DNA of 64,000 bases. Source: Synechococcus sp. CS-1331. GTDB taxonomy: Bacteria > Cyanobacteriota > Cyanobacteriia > PCC-6307 > Cyanobiaceae. Every line of letters begins with the position of its first letter. The stretch's first letter is position 1. Location of the stretch: the NCBI GenBank assembly GCA_025127975.1, contig JAHLYQ010000018.1, positions 62,001 to 126,000 of the forward strand. Direction: 5' to 3'. Below the pieces are notes generated by a model, which saw only the letters and a program-made list of their open reading frames with translations, had not been told where the DNA came from and made no database searches. Position numbers and translations under genes: made by a program. Below, in pieces: positions 1 through 8,243 of this stretch.

Positions 1-283
1 GCTTGCGCAACACGTCGTCAGCACCCGCATCGAGCAGGGTGACGACCGGCTCGGAGCCCGTGCGGGCCGTGAGCACCATCACGGGGCAGCGCAGCTGGGC
101 GGCCAGCCGCAGGGCCGAACTCTCATCCAGCAGTTCGGCGCTGATCAACAGATCCGGAGATTGGTCTTGACAGACCTCCAGGGCTTCCCGGGCGGTCGCC
201 ACGGCCGCAGCCAGGTGGCCATCCTGACGCAGGCGCTGGGCCAACACCGTGCCCAGGGTGGCATGGGGATCCACCACAAGCAC
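1..283 (-). CDS. Response regulator receiver domain protein, partial (C-terminus beyond window)
   Basis: The reverse strand encodes the beginning of a CheY-like receiver domain: VLVVDPHATLG at the first beta strand, then DLLISAELLDESSALRL where the phospho-acceptor aspartate normally sits, the switch threonine in VMVLTARTG, and DAGADDVLRK with the conserved lysine. The rest runs off the left edge, so the output domain (probably DNA-binding) is not visible. Note that the acceptor position reads E or A rather than a clean D, so phosphorylation may be lost, as in atypical receivers. The frame stays open upstream to about 373 but has no ATG, GTG or TTG there. GTG at 283 is the only usual start, yet it leaves almost no residues before the first strand, so the true start is unsure. 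Confidence 0.75.
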   Translation of the reverse strand, partial: MLVVDPHATLGTVLAQRLRQDGHLAAAVATAREALEVCQDQSPDLLISAELLDESSALRLAAQLRCPVMVLTARTGSEPVVTLLDAGADDVLRK

Positions 284-489
284 CCTCTGGGGCTGGTTTC
301 CAGCCTGGGGAACCTGCTGACTGGTTGGAACTGGCGGAGTTGGAGAGCTGATGGTGAACGACCTATGACTTTTTTACGATAAGGGAAGTGGCCCGGGAAG
401 GTGCGAATCAGCTGTGGGGGTGCCCCCACCTCCCCCGCTTCGCACCTGCTGGCCTAGGGGGGCAGAATGGGCCCAGGGCTGTTGACCCC

Positions 490-756
490 ATGACCGCGAT
501 CCAGCATCCAGACGCCATCCGCCACTTCCAATCCCTGTGTGATGCCTGCCAGGATCTGGCCCACCGCTTCCACAGCCCTGCCGAGCTGCGCCTCTATGCC
601 GACGGCTATCTGCATGCCTTGAGACGCACCGCGGTGCTCGATCCGCTCAGCCAAAGACGACTAGAAGAGTTGATCGACCGCTGGATCATGGATCCCTCCA
701 GCTTTCTCGGGCCAGACGGAGACCCCCGCATCCTCTACGAAACGGAGCGTCGCTGA
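490..756 (+). CDS. Small conserved cyanobacterial protein (DUF6761-like)
   Basis: An 88-residue, mostly helical, charged protein (begins MTAIQHPDAIRHF, ends ILYETERR) without signal peptide or membrane segment. It resembles the cyanobacterial DUF6761 family as I recall it, which has no assigned function. The frame is open further upstream to 388, but the ATG at 490 gives the natural family-like N-terminus. It converges on the glutaredoxin gene with a gap of 7 bases and is divergent from the response regulator, a local order I associate with picocyanobacteria (recollection, not searched). Confidence 0.7.
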   Translation: MTAIQHPDAIRHFQSLCDACQDLAHRFHSPAELRLYADGYLHALRRTAVLDPLSQRRLEELIDRWIMDPSSFLGPDGDPRILYETERR

Positions 757-763
757 GGCGGCC

Positions 764-1087
764 TCAGCTGGCCAGGGCAACCTCGAGGGTCTCGCGCAGC
801 TCTCCGGAGTTGTACATCTCGATCAGGATGTCGGAGCCACCGATGAATTCCCCTTTCACATAGACCTGTGGGATGGTGGGCCACTCGGAAAATTCTTTGA
901 TGCCATTGCGTATCTCCGCATCGGAGAGGACGTCAAAGGTTTCAAACGGCACCCCAACGGAGTGCAGGATCTGCACCACGTTGTTGGAGAAGCCGCACTG
1001 GGGCATCAGCTTGTTGCCTTTCATGAACACGAAAACCGGGCTGGTGGCCAGCAGCTCTTCGATGCGTTGGCGGGTGGGGGCGTCCAT
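764..1087 (-). CDS. grxD: Monothiol glutaredoxin, Grx4/GrxD family
   Basis: A 107-residue single-domain glutaredoxin. Family function: it binds and transfers [2Fe-2S] clusters together with BolA proteins and glutathione. The monothiol active site CGFS is seen in MPQCGFSNN near residue 30. The glutathione-binding features WPTIPQVYV (with the cis-proline) and GGSDIL follow in order. Length and order match the single-domain class. The start ATG at 1087 was chosen because translation begins just before the family N-terminus (MDAPTRQRIEELL). The upstream bolA gene ends only 4 bases away, so the two are almost certainly co-transcribed. Confidence 0.93.
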   Translation of the reverse strand: MDAPTRQRIEELLATSPVFVFMKGNKLMPQCGFSNNVVQILHSVGVPFETFDVLSDAEIRNGIKEFSEWPTIPQVYVKGEFIGGSDILIEMYNSGELRETLEVALAS

Positions 1088-1091
1088 GGAA

Positions 1092-1325
1092 TCAGGCGGG
1101 GGTGGATGTTTGCAGGGCCAGGGCGTGGATTGCTTCGCTGGCCAGTTCTTGGCGCAGGGCGCCGTAGACCAGCTGATGCTGTCTGACACGGGTGAGGCCA
1201 CTGAAGGCCGAGGAGATCACCGTGACCTGCAGGTGGTCGCCGCCGCCGGTGAGGTCTTCGACCTCCACGGAGGCATCTGGCATGGCCAGGGTGATGGCGG
1301 CCTTCACCTGGTCGGGATGCACCAT
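1092..1325 (-). CDS. bolA: BolA family protein
   Basis: A 77-residue BolA/IbaG-type protein. The class II KH-like fold is suggested by the order [30 protein letters not shown] and the signature [12 protein letters not shown], with a conserved histidine in HQLVY and a second one in GGGDHL, the residues that ligate a shared Fe-S cluster with monothiol glutaredoxin in the family. It lies directly upstream of the glutaredoxin gene in the same direction, which supports a BolA-Grx iron-sulfur trafficking or redox-sensing pair. Confidence 0.9.
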   Translation of the reverse strand: MVHPDQVKAAITLAMPDASVEVEDLTGGGDHLQVTVISSAFSGLTRVRQHQLVYGALRQELASEAIHALALQTSTPA

Positions 1326-1364
1326 CGGGCAATCAATGCGGCGAAGTTCTGGAATCTAAAGGGC

Positions 1365-1907
1365 TTAGCCGCCCGGTGACGCAGCTGCCCCGGCCGTGTA
1401 GGGGCTTGCGGCAAAGCCGATTTCCACCAGGCTCTGGTAGGCCTTGCGACCCTCTGGATTGGCCGGCGTCATTACCTTCACCACCTCTACCAATAGGGGC
1501 ACTGCCACCTCGGGCTGGTTCTGGCGGCGGAACACCGCGGCCAGGCGCAGGTTGGCCTGGGCCATGGCTTCAAGGGTCTCACGCCCCTTCTGGTCCATCT
1601 CTCGGGGGATGCGGGCATCGAGGCCGCGGAATGAACCGCTCAGGTCGCGGTAGAAGCCCAGCAGCCGGCGAGAGGCATCGCGGGCTTGGTCGTAATACTT
1701 GCGAGCCTCCGCCAGATTGCCGCTGGCAGCGGCGGCATCACCGCGGGCCAGCAGGGCCCTGACCCCGTCGAGGCTGAACGGGCTGGCAGATGATTCCAGC
1801 GCCCTCTGGGGTTCCTGTTGGGCCTGCACCGCAACTGGGGCCAGGAGGGTGGCCAGGGCCGTCAGGGCCATGCCCATAACGCAGAAGAGGTGGGTCGATC
1901 TCCGCAC
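1365..1907 (-). CDS. Exported protein of unknown function, TPR-like
   Basis: 180 residues. The N-terminus MRRSTHLFCVMGMALTALA leads into a hydrophobic stretch and AVQAQQ, a typical signal peptide with cleavage near residue 29. The mature part is helical, with LARGDAAAASGNLAEARKY and LEAMAQANLRLAAVFRRQ, which read like tetratricopeptide-type helix pairs. Picocyanobacteria carry similar exported proteins of unknown role. It lies 39 bases from bolA on the same strand but is not obviously functionally linked. Confidence 0.65.
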   Translation of the reverse strand: MRRSTHLFCVMGMALTALATLLAPVAVQAQQEPQRALESSASPFSLDGVRALLARGDAAAASGNLAEARKYYDQARDASRRLLGFYRDLSGSFRGLDARIPREMDQKGRETLEAMAQANLRLAAVFRRQNQPEVAVPLLVEVVKVMTPANPEGRKAYQSLVEIGFAASPYTAGAAASPGG

Positions 1908-1933
1908 AGCCAGCAGTCACAAGCGCCCTAACT

Positions 1934-2638
1934 CTAGGCGGCGAGTTCAAGGGCTCCGCGGGCCTGGCTTTCGGCCGCCTGCATCGCCTGGGCTAGCTGG
2001 GCGGTGCAGGCGATCGCCGCTGACCTCCCGCCCGCACCGATCGCCAGGGGGGGGGCGAAGCAGAGCGCGGCCCGCCCACCCCAGCGGGGCGGCGAATGGT
2101 CGTAGGCGATCCCCACCGGAACGAGCGTTACGGCCACCCCTTGAGCGGCAGCCAACAGGGCCAGCCGTGCCAGGCCCTGGTGCAGGTGCAGGGGGGCGTT
2201 TTGCAGCTGGATCTGGCCCTCAGGAAAGACCACCAGTTGCTGGCCGCCTGAGAGCAGATCCAAGGGGTAGCGCAGGCTCGCCATGGAGGGCCTGCCCTGA
2301 TGCACTGGGAAGCAGCCCAGGCGATGCAGCAACCAGCCCTGCAGCCCGCGCATCTCGTCCACCGTGACCATGAAGCGGCAATCCCGGCCCGTGACGCGGC
2401 GCCCGGCTGCGTGGGGCAGCAGCAGGGCATCCCAGCGGGAGCGGTGGGTGGGGGCGAGCAGCACCGGGCCGGAACTGGGCAGGTGCTCCTGACCCAGCAC
2501 GAAAACCTGGCTGAAAAACAGTTTCAGGGCTATGTCCTGGCTGACCACCATCGCCAGGGGTGCCAGCCAGGGATTGATGCCATTGCACAGGCCCCGTTCC
2601 CGGGGAGAAACCACTGGGCCCGACTGCACCGCCAACAA
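1934..2638 (-). CDS. 1-acyl-sn-glycerol-3-phosphate acyltransferase (PlsC-like)
   Basis: A 234-residue LPLAT-family acyltransferase, which transfers an acyl chain to lysophosphatidic acid or a related glycerolipid at the cytoplasmic membrane face. The catalytic HxxxxD box is seen as HRSRWD (residues about 66-71) and the substrate-binding FPEG box as VVFPEGQIQ (about 138). An LVPVGIAYD segment follows. The start is a TTG at 2638; an in-frame GTG three codons later is an alternative. It is divergent from pdxJ across about 154 bases. The substrate cannot be told from sequence. Confidence 0.85.
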   Translation of the reverse strand: MLAVQSGPVVSPRERGLCNGINPWLAPLAMVVSQDIALKLFFSQVFVLGQEHLPSSGPVLLAPTHRSRWDALLLPHAAGRRVTGRDCRFMVTVDEMRGLQGWLLHRLGCFPVHQGRPSMASLRYPLDLLSGGQQLVVFPEGQIQLQNAPLHLHQGLARLALLAAAQGVAVTLVPVGIAYDHSPPRWGGRAALCFAPPLAIGAGGRSAAIACTAQLAQAMQAAESQARGALELAA

Positions 2639-2648
2639 CGGAGAAATA

Positions 2649-2658
2649 GGAATATTCC
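2649..2658. promoter_or_regulatory. Perfect 10-base palindrome in the plsC-like/pdxJ intergenic region
   Basis: GGAATATTCC is a perfect dyad sitting 10 bases upstream of the acyltransferase start codon and about 135 bases upstream of pdxJ. Its AT core stands out in GC-rich DNA. It could be an operator or part of a promoter, but no known regulator site is recognised. Confidence 0.25.
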
Positions 2659-2792
2659 CGACGCTAGGGGGCCTGGACGCTCAGCCGAAGCCGCTGCGGG
2701 CAGTTGGAGGGGCGTCCCGATCGGCTGGGCGCTGGCGAGCGGGGGTGGCATCCATAGGATCTCGCCGGGACCTTCCCTAGCCCCTCCCCCGC

Positions 2793-3542
2793 ATGGCCAG
2801 CCTCGGCGTCAACATCGACCACATCGCCAACGTGCGCCAGGCCCGCCGCTGCTTGGAGCCCGACCCGGTGAGCTATGCCCTGCTGGCTGAGCTCGGCGGT
2901 GCCGATGGCATCACGGTGCACCTGCGCGAAGACCGCCGTCACATCCAGGACCGCGATGTGGAGCTGCTGCGCCAGACGCTGCGCACTCGCCTCAACCTGG
3001 AGATGGCCGCGACGCCTGAGATGGAGGCGATCGCCCTGCGGATTGGGCCTGACATGGTCACCCTGGTGCCGGAGAAACGCCAGGAGGTGACCACCGAGGG
3101 GGGGCTGGATGTGGCCGGCCAGCCCGGCCCCCTGGGGGCGATGGTGGAGCGGCTCCAGCACGCCGGGATCGGCGTCAGCCTGTTTGTGGATGCCGAGGCG
3201 GTTCAGCTCGAGGCCTGTGCCGCCAGTGGGGCCCGGTGGGTGGAGCTCCACACCGGCGCCTACGCCGAAGCCGGCTGGGCCGACCAGCCCCGCGAACTGG
3301 CCCGGCTCTGCGAGGGCAGCTTCATCGCCCGCAGCCTGGGCCTGCGGGTCAATGCCGGCCACGGCCTCACGTATCAGAACGTGGAGCCAGTGGCAGCGAT
3401 TGAAGGGATGGAGGAGCTCAACATCGGCCACACCATCGTGGCCCGCGCCTTGGCCGTGGGGCTGGAGCAGGCGGTACGCCAGATGAAGTCCCTGGTTCAG
3501 AATCCGCGCCACGACCCCCTGTTCGGCAGCCGCCAGCCATGA
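2793..3542 (+). CDS. pdxJ: Pyridoxine 5'-phosphate synthase
   Basis: 249 residues. PdxJ condenses 1-deoxyxylulose 5-phosphate with 3-amino-2-oxopropyl phosphate to make pyridoxine 5'-phosphate in the DXP-dependent vitamin B6 route. Family marks in order: [15 protein letters not shown] at the N-terminus, HLREDRRHI near residue 45, [14 protein letters not shown] with the catalytic glutamate near 95, [13 protein letters not shown] near 190 and [11 protein letters not shown] near 213. The TIM-barrel length is as usual. The stop overlaps the start of ycf54 (ATGA), so the two are translationally coupled. Confidence 0.96.
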   Translation: MASLGVNIDHIANVRQARRCLEPDPVSYALLAELGGADGITVHLREDRRHIQDRDVELLRQTLRTRLNLEMAATPEMEAIALRIGPDMVTLVPEKRQEVTTEGGLDVAGQPGPLGAMVERLQHAGIGVSLFVDAEAVQLEACAASGARWVELHTGAYAEAGWADQPRELARLCEGSFIARSLGLRVNAGHGLTYQNVEPVAAIEGMEELNIGHTIVARALAVGLEQAVRQMKSLVQNPRHDPLFGSRQP

Positions 3543-3862
3543 GCACCTATCACTTCATCGCCGCCAGCGAACCATTCCTCACCGTCGAGGAGCCCCTTGA
3601 GGAGGTGTTGCGGGAGCGCACGCGCCATTACGGCGAGCAGGGCAAGGCGATCGATTTTTGGCTGGTCAAACGGCCGGCCTTTCTCCAAGCCCCCGAGCTC
3701 GAACCCCTGGCCGCCGCCGTGCCCCGGCCAGCGGCCGCCGTGGTGTCCACGGACGAGAAGTTCATCACCTTTTTAAAGTTGCGGCTGGAATACGTGGTGT
3801 GCGGACGCTTCGAAGCTCCGAGCGCCTCGATCGCCGACCCCCTCGCCGGCGGCGCCAACTAA
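3539..3862 (+). CDS. ycf54: Ycf54, Mg-protoporphyrin monomethyl ester cyclase partner
   Basis: 107 residues. Ycf54 is the small accessory subunit needed for assembly or stability of the aerobic AcsF/CycI cyclase that forms ring E of chlorophyll. The family reads through the whole protein: [20 protein letters not shown], then [32 protein letters not shown] and a C-terminal [12 protein letters not shown]. This is one of the clearest signs that the host makes chlorophyll. It overlaps pdxJ by four bases and converges on a minus-strand gene, their ends overlapping by four bases. Confidence 0.93.
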   Translation: MSTYHFIAASEPFLTVEEPLEEVLRERTRHYGEQGKAIDFWLVKRPAFLQAPELEPLAAAVPRPAAAVVSTDEKFITFLKLRLEYVVCGRFEAPSASIADPLAGGAN

Positions 3863-4197
3863 AACAGGCCCAGAAAGCGCTTGCGAGGGCCAGGGTCGCC
3901 GTCTTTCTCCTGCTGCCTGCCCTGCTGCCCGTCCTGCTTGTAGCGGGGCTTGTTGTCGCCGATGGTGAGCAGGGCCTCCTTGTTCTTCCACCACACCCAG
4001 TCGCGGATCGGGGGGGTGTCGGCCAGCTGCTGACGGCTCAATCCCAGGCCCAATCTGGCTGAGGCGTCCAGCAGCACATCCAGCATCTCCTCGCCGTTGC
4101 TGCAGCGGGCCAGGGCTTCATTTGTGCGCTTGGCCCCATTGAGGGCCTTGACAAGGGCATTGACCCGCTGCCCCACCGACAACGACGCTGGGTTCAT
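3859..4197 (-). CDS. Conserved unknown, weakly Nif11-like
   Basis: 112 residues, no signal peptide. The middle part (ALNGAKRTNEALARCSNGEE through GLGLSRQQLAD) has the helical, acidic look of the Nif11 domain found in cyanobacterial leader peptides, but the C-terminus is basic and charged (WWKNKEALLTIGDNKPRYK, then a Q/K-rich tail) and lacks the double-glycine processing site and Cys-rich core of a lanthipeptide precursor. The ATG at 4197 was chosen over a longer frame because the extension overlaps poorly coding sequence. Function unknown. Confidence 0.55.
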   Translation of the reverse strand: MNPASLSVGQRVNALVKALNGAKRTNEALARCSNGEEMLDVLLDASARLGLGLSRQQLADTPPIRDWVWWKNKEALLTIGDNKPRYKQDGQQGRQQEKDGDPGPRKRFLGLF

Positions 4198-4299
4198 CGG
4201 GCTGGCGGTTCGCTGCTGCGACCGTACCAGCGATGGCCGGTGGGGGGGGCTGACAAGCGGACGGTCATCGGGCGAGACTGGATCCAACGCGATGGACCG

Positions 4300-4959
4300 A
4301 TGACGTCCCCCTCACGGACCTGCCACCACTGGGTGATCGGGGACGTCCATGGCTGCGCCGACTCCTTGGAACGACTGGTAGCGCGATTGCCCAGCGGCGA
4401 TCGCCTCGTTCTCTGCGGAGATGTGATCAACCGCGGCCCCCAGATTCGCCGCACCATGGAACTGGCCTGGGGCCTGGTGGAATCGGGCCGGGCCGTGTGG
4501 CTCAAGGGCAACCACGAGGCCGATCTGGTGGCCGCCCTCAACCAGGGCGACTGGATTGCCCACCGGGCCCTGGCCGGTTCCGACACCTACCGCCAGCTTG
4601 GCGATCGCCATTGCCGCATCTGGCAGGAGCGGCTTGCCCAGTTGCCCTGCACCTATAGCGGTCCGGGTTGGCTCGCCACCCACGCCGGTTTCGATCCCGC
4701 CAGCTGGCAGGTCGACCTCAGCATCCGCATGGCTTTCTGGCAGGCCTACGACGGCCGCTTCGGCGAGGTGGTGATCGGCCATACCCCTGGCCCCTACGTG
4801 CGGCGCCTCGGCCAGATCGTGATGGTCGACACCGGCGCCTGCTACGGCGGCGAGCTCTCGGCCTACTGTCCGGAAACCGGCGCCGTCCGTTCCGTTCCTG
4901 GCCTGCAGCAGGGCCAGTTCGGCAGCTTCAGCCAGCAGCTGCAGAGCTGCCTGCCTTGA
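4300..4959 (+). CDS. Metallophosphatase, serine/threonine (PPP) phosphatase-like
   Basis: 219 residues of a calcineurin-like metallophosphoesterase close to bacterial PPP phosphatases (ApaH/PrpA class). Metal-binding boxes in order: IGDVHGCADSL (residue about 13), LCGDVINRGPQ (39), LKGNHEADL (69), THAGFDP (127) and VIGHTPGP (160). The family hydrolyses phosphoproteins or nucleotide polyphosphates; which applies here is not decidable. The start ATG at 4300 places GDVHG at the usual distance from the N-terminus. It is followed closely by recC. Confidence 0.86.
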   Translation: MTSPSRTCHHWVIGDVHGCADSLERLVARLPSGDRLVLCGDVINRGPQIRRTMELAWGLVESGRAVWLKGNHEADLVAALNQGDWIAHRALAGSDTYRQLGDRHCRIWQERLAQLPCTYSGPGWLATHAGFDPASWQVDLSIRMAFWQAYDGRFGEVVIGHTPGPYVRRLGQIVMVDTGACYGGELSAYCPETGAVRSVPGLQQGQFGSFSQQLQSCLP

Positions 4960-4982
4960 TCCCCCACCGCTGAGCCAAGCCC

Positions 4983-7900
4983 TTGCTCACCGTCTTCCGG
5001 GGCAACCGGGCAGAACATCTGGCCGAACTCCTGGCCGCCCAGCTGCGGCTGAACCCCCCGGGGCCCTTCGAGGAGGTGCAGGTGGTGGTGAACACCTGGC
5101 CCACCAGCCGCTGGCTCGGCGAGCAACTGGCCCTGAACCTCGGGGGCATCGCGGCCAACATCCGCTATCCGTTTCCAGGCAGCCAGCTGCGCCGGATCGT
5201 CAATGGGCTCCTGGCCGATGCCCCCGGCGACCGGGATCCCTGGCGGGCCAACCAGCTGGTGTGGCCGGTGCTGAACCTGCTGCCCGAGCTGATGGATCAG
5301 CCCGAGGGCGCCTCCCTGCGCCACTGGTGGAGCTGCCGCCAGGGCCGCAGCGGTGAACTCGACCGGGCCCAATGGCAGCTGGCCCGCAGCATCGCCGACG
5401 CCCTCGACGATGCGGGCCTCTACCGCCCTGACCTGCTGGCGGCCTGGTGGGCCGGCGAGGCCAGTGCGCCCGAGCAGGCCTGGCAGCGGTCGTTGCTGTT
5501 GCAGCTGCGTGACCTCCTGGGGGTTAAACCCTTCGGATTGCGGCTGCTTGAGGCCATCGCCCTGCTGGAGCAGGGCCCGCCGGCGGCGGAGCTGCCCAAC
5601 CCCCTGCGCCTCTTTGGGCTCAGCAGCCTGGCGCCGATCCAGGTGCAGCTGCTTCAGGCCCTGAGCCTCCACACCCAGGTGGATCTCTACCTGCTCACGC
5701 CCTGCCGCGACCTGTGGCAGCGCTGCACCAGTCGTCGCCAGCTGCTCAGCGATGCCATCGCACTGCGTCAGCCCCTTGATGGCGACTGGCTGCTGCAGGC
5801 CTCTGGGATGGAGGCCCGTTTCGGGCGCCTGGGCGGCGAATTTCAGCAGTTGCTCGAAGGCAGCGGCGAAAGCGAGCTGGGCCAGGGGCAGGAGAAGGAT
5901 CTGTTTGTGGCTCCCGCCGCCGGCCATCGCGGCCCGGGGCCTGCGCCCCTGCTGCATCAGCTGCAGCAACAATTGGTGGATCCGGCTGGCCAACCCCAGC
6001 TGCAGCTGGCTGAGGCAGACAGCTCCCTGGAGTTTCACCGCTGTCCTGGCCCCCTGCGCCAGGTGCAGATCGTGCGCGATCGCATCCTGCAGCTGATGGC
6101 TGCAGACCCCACCATCCAGCCCAGGGACGTGCTGGTGATGACGCCCCAGGTGGATGCCTTGGCGCCCTTGGTGGCGGCAGTGTTCGGCGATGGCGACGCC
6201 ACCGGCGTGAGCCTCAACTGGCGTCTCACCGACCGCAGCCAGCAGAGTGAGGCCAGCCTCAGCCGCAGCCTGCTGGCGCTGCTGGCGCTGGCCGGAGAAC
6301 GGCTCACCGCATCGGCCCTGGAAGCCCTGCTGGAGAGCCCTGCCCTTCAGGCCCACTTCCAGCTCAGTGGGGCCGAGATGGCAGCGCTCCATCCGCTGCT
6401 GCAGCGCTGCGGCTTCCGCTGGGGCCTCGATGCCGAGGAGCGGGGCGGCCTGGCGGGCGGCAGCCTCGCCTGGGCAATTGACCGCTTGCTGCTCGGCCTG
6501 GTGCTGCCGGAGGAACCCGGCCTCGCCCCGGCCGAAACAGCCCCTTTGGCCTGCGGTGAAAGTGTGGAGCTGGTGGGTCGCTGGTTGCACCTGCTCACCC
6601 GGCTTTGCCACTGGCTCAAGGAGCTGCGGCGGCCCCGCCGCTGCGATGGCTGGAACAGCTGTCTACGGGCCCTGCTGGTCGACCTGTTTGGGGAGGGCGG
6701 CGCCCAGGCCTGGGAACTGCCCCTGGTGCTGGCCGCCATCGACGACTGGCAGCAGGCCGCCGCGGGCTGTGACCTGAAGCTGGAGGCGGCGGTGGTGGCC
6801 GCCGTGCTCGATGAGAGCCTGGCGGCCGATTCGGGCCGATTCGGCCACCGCAGCGGCGCCCTCACCATCAGTGCCCTGGAGCCGATGCGGGCGATTCCGC
6901 ACCGGGTGGTGGTGCTGATGGGGCTCGATGCGGGCGTCTATCCGCGGCAGCAGCAGCGGCCCGGCTTCCACCTGTTGGAGCAGCAGCGCCGTCTCGGCGA
7001 CCCCAATCCCGCCGACCAGGACCGCTACGTGCTGGTGGAGTCCCTGCTCTCGGCCCGGGACCACCTGCTGGTGAGCTGGAACAGCCGGGACCCCCGCAGC
7101 GGCGAGGAGCTGCCGCCCGCCACCCCGGTGCGCCAGTGGCTTGAGTGGCTCCAGGGCCAATTGGCCTGTAAGGGCAGCCGCCTGCTGGTGGACCACCCCG
7201 CCAACCCCCTTGACCGGGCCAATTTCCAACCGCTGGCTGGGCGGCCGCCGGGCAGCTGTGATCGGCGCCTGCTCCGCGCCCGCCTGTTGCTGGACCAGCC
7301 CGCAGGACTCGAGCCCCCCCAGCCCCTGGCCGCCAGCGAGCCCCCCGCCGAGGACCCTCCAGCGGCCGAGACCAGTCGGGGGAGCGATCCCTATGGCGAC
7401 CTGCGCGACTGGCTGCTCGCCCCCCAGGCCACCTGGCTGCAAGCGCTGGGGCTGCGGCCGCGGGAGTGGGCCGAGCGGCTCGATGACCTCGATCCCCTCA
7501 GCCTCGATGAACGGGGCAGGGCCGCCCTGCTGCGCCAGGCTCTCGCCAACCCCGACCCCAACCCCAACCTCATCGACCTGGCCGAGAGCGCCACCTGGCT
7601 GGAGCGACACCGGGGCCAGGGCCTGTTGCCGCCCCTGGCGGCCGGTGAGCTTGAGGCCGGTGTGTTGAGCCAACGCTGGCGCAGCCTGCAGGCCAGCCTG
7701 GAGGCCCTGGGCCCCGAGCACCGGGACCAGGCCCAGTGGCAGGGCTGGCATCAGGAGCTGCTGTGGCGAGGTTCCTCCCTGCTGGTGCTGCATACGGCCA
7801 AGCCCCGCAGCCGCCACCGGCTTGAGCTGTGGCTGGCGCTGCTGCTGGCCGCCGCCGCCGACCAGGCCCCCAGCGGCGGGGTGGTGGTTGCCCGCGGCGA

Positions 7901-8243
7901 GCGTGACTTCGGCGTGGCGCTGCGCCTGCTGGCGCCGGAGAGGGATTTCGCCCAGCGGGAACTGCAGCGCCTGGAGGCCCTGCGGCAGCAGTGGCGCCAT
8001 CGCTGCTGGCCGGTGCCGCCTGAGACCGGCTGGGCCCTGCTCGAGAAGGGGCCGGAGCAGGCCATCCAGACCTGGGAGGGCTCCAGCCAGCGGGGCCCCG
8101 GCCAGCTCCGTGGCGAACGCCAGGAACCGGAACAGGCCCTCTGCTTCGGCAGCGACCTCAGCGGTGCCAGCCTGCTGGCCAGCGGGGTGGTGGCCGCCCA
8201 GGCAGAGGAGCTGCTGGCTCCCCTGCGCCAGCAGCTGCCATGA
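4983..8243 (+). CDS. recC: Exodeoxyribonuclease V subunit gamma (RecC)
   Basis: 1086 residues, starting at TTG 4983 (23 bases after the phosphatase stop). RecC is the scaffold and Chi-scanning subunit of the RecBCD helicase-nuclease for double-strand-break repair. The N-terminus shows VNTWPTSRWL and GIAANIRYPFPG, as in RecC. The dead-helicase core near residues 635-690 reads RAIPHRVVVLMGLDAGVYP, with GDPNPADQDRYVLVESLLSA. The rest is poorly conserved, as usual for RecC. It overlaps recB by four bases (ATGA). Confidence 0.92.
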   Translation: MLTVFRGNRAEHLAELLAAQLRLNPPGPFEEVQVVVNTWPTSRWLGEQLALNLGGIAANIRYPFPGSQLRRIVNGLLADAPGDRDPWRANQLVWPVLNLLPELMDQPEGASLRHWWSCRQGRSGELDRAQWQLARSIADALDDAGLYRPDLLAAWWAGEASAPEQAWQRSLLLQLRDLLGVKPFGLRLLEAIALLEQGPPAAELPNPLRLFGLSSLAPIQVQLLQALSLHTQVDLYLLTPCRDLWQRCTSRRQLLSDAIALRQPLDGDWLLQASGMEARFGRLGGEFQQLLEGSGESELGQGQEKDLFVAPAAGHRGPGPAPLLHQLQQQLVDPAGQPQLQLAEADSSLEFHRCPGPLRQVQIVRDRILQLMAADPTIQPRDVLVMTPQVDALAPLVAAVFGDGDATGVSLNWRLTDRSQQSEASLSRSLLALLALAGERLTASALEALLESPALQAHFQLSGAEMAALHPLLQRCGFRWGLDAEERGGLAGGSLAWAIDRLLLGLVLPEEPGLAPAETAPLACGESVELVGRWLHLLTRLCHWLKELRRPRRCDGWNSCLRALLVDLFGEGGAQAWELPLVLAAIDDWQQAAAGCDLKLEAAVVAAVLDESLAADSGRFGHRSGALTISALEPMRAIPHRVVVLMGLDAGVYPRQQQRPGFHLLEQQRRLGDPNPADQDRYVLVESLLSARDHLLVSWNSRDPRSGEELPPATPVRQWLEWLQGQLACKGSRLLVDHPANPLDRANFQPLAGRPPGSCDRRLLRARLLLDQPAGLEPPQPLAASEPPAEDPPAAETSRGSDPYGDLRDWLLAPQATWLQALGLRPREWAERLDDLDPLSLDERGRAALLRQALANPDPNPNLIDLAESATWLERHRGQGLLPPLAAGELEAGVLSQRWRSLQASLEALGPEHRDQAQWQGWHQELLWRGSSLLVLHTAKPRSRHRLELWLALLLAAAADQAPSGGVVVARGERDFGVALRLLAPERDFAQRELQRLEALRQQWRHRCWPVPPETGWALLEKGPEQAIQTWEGSSQRGPGQLRGERQEPEQALCFGSDLSGASLLASGVVAAQAEELLAPLRQQLP

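Noticed and set aside
4863..6611. Reverse-strand 582-codon frame inside recC
   Set aside because: Same reason: an antisense shadow rich in Gln and Ala without any recognisable fold.
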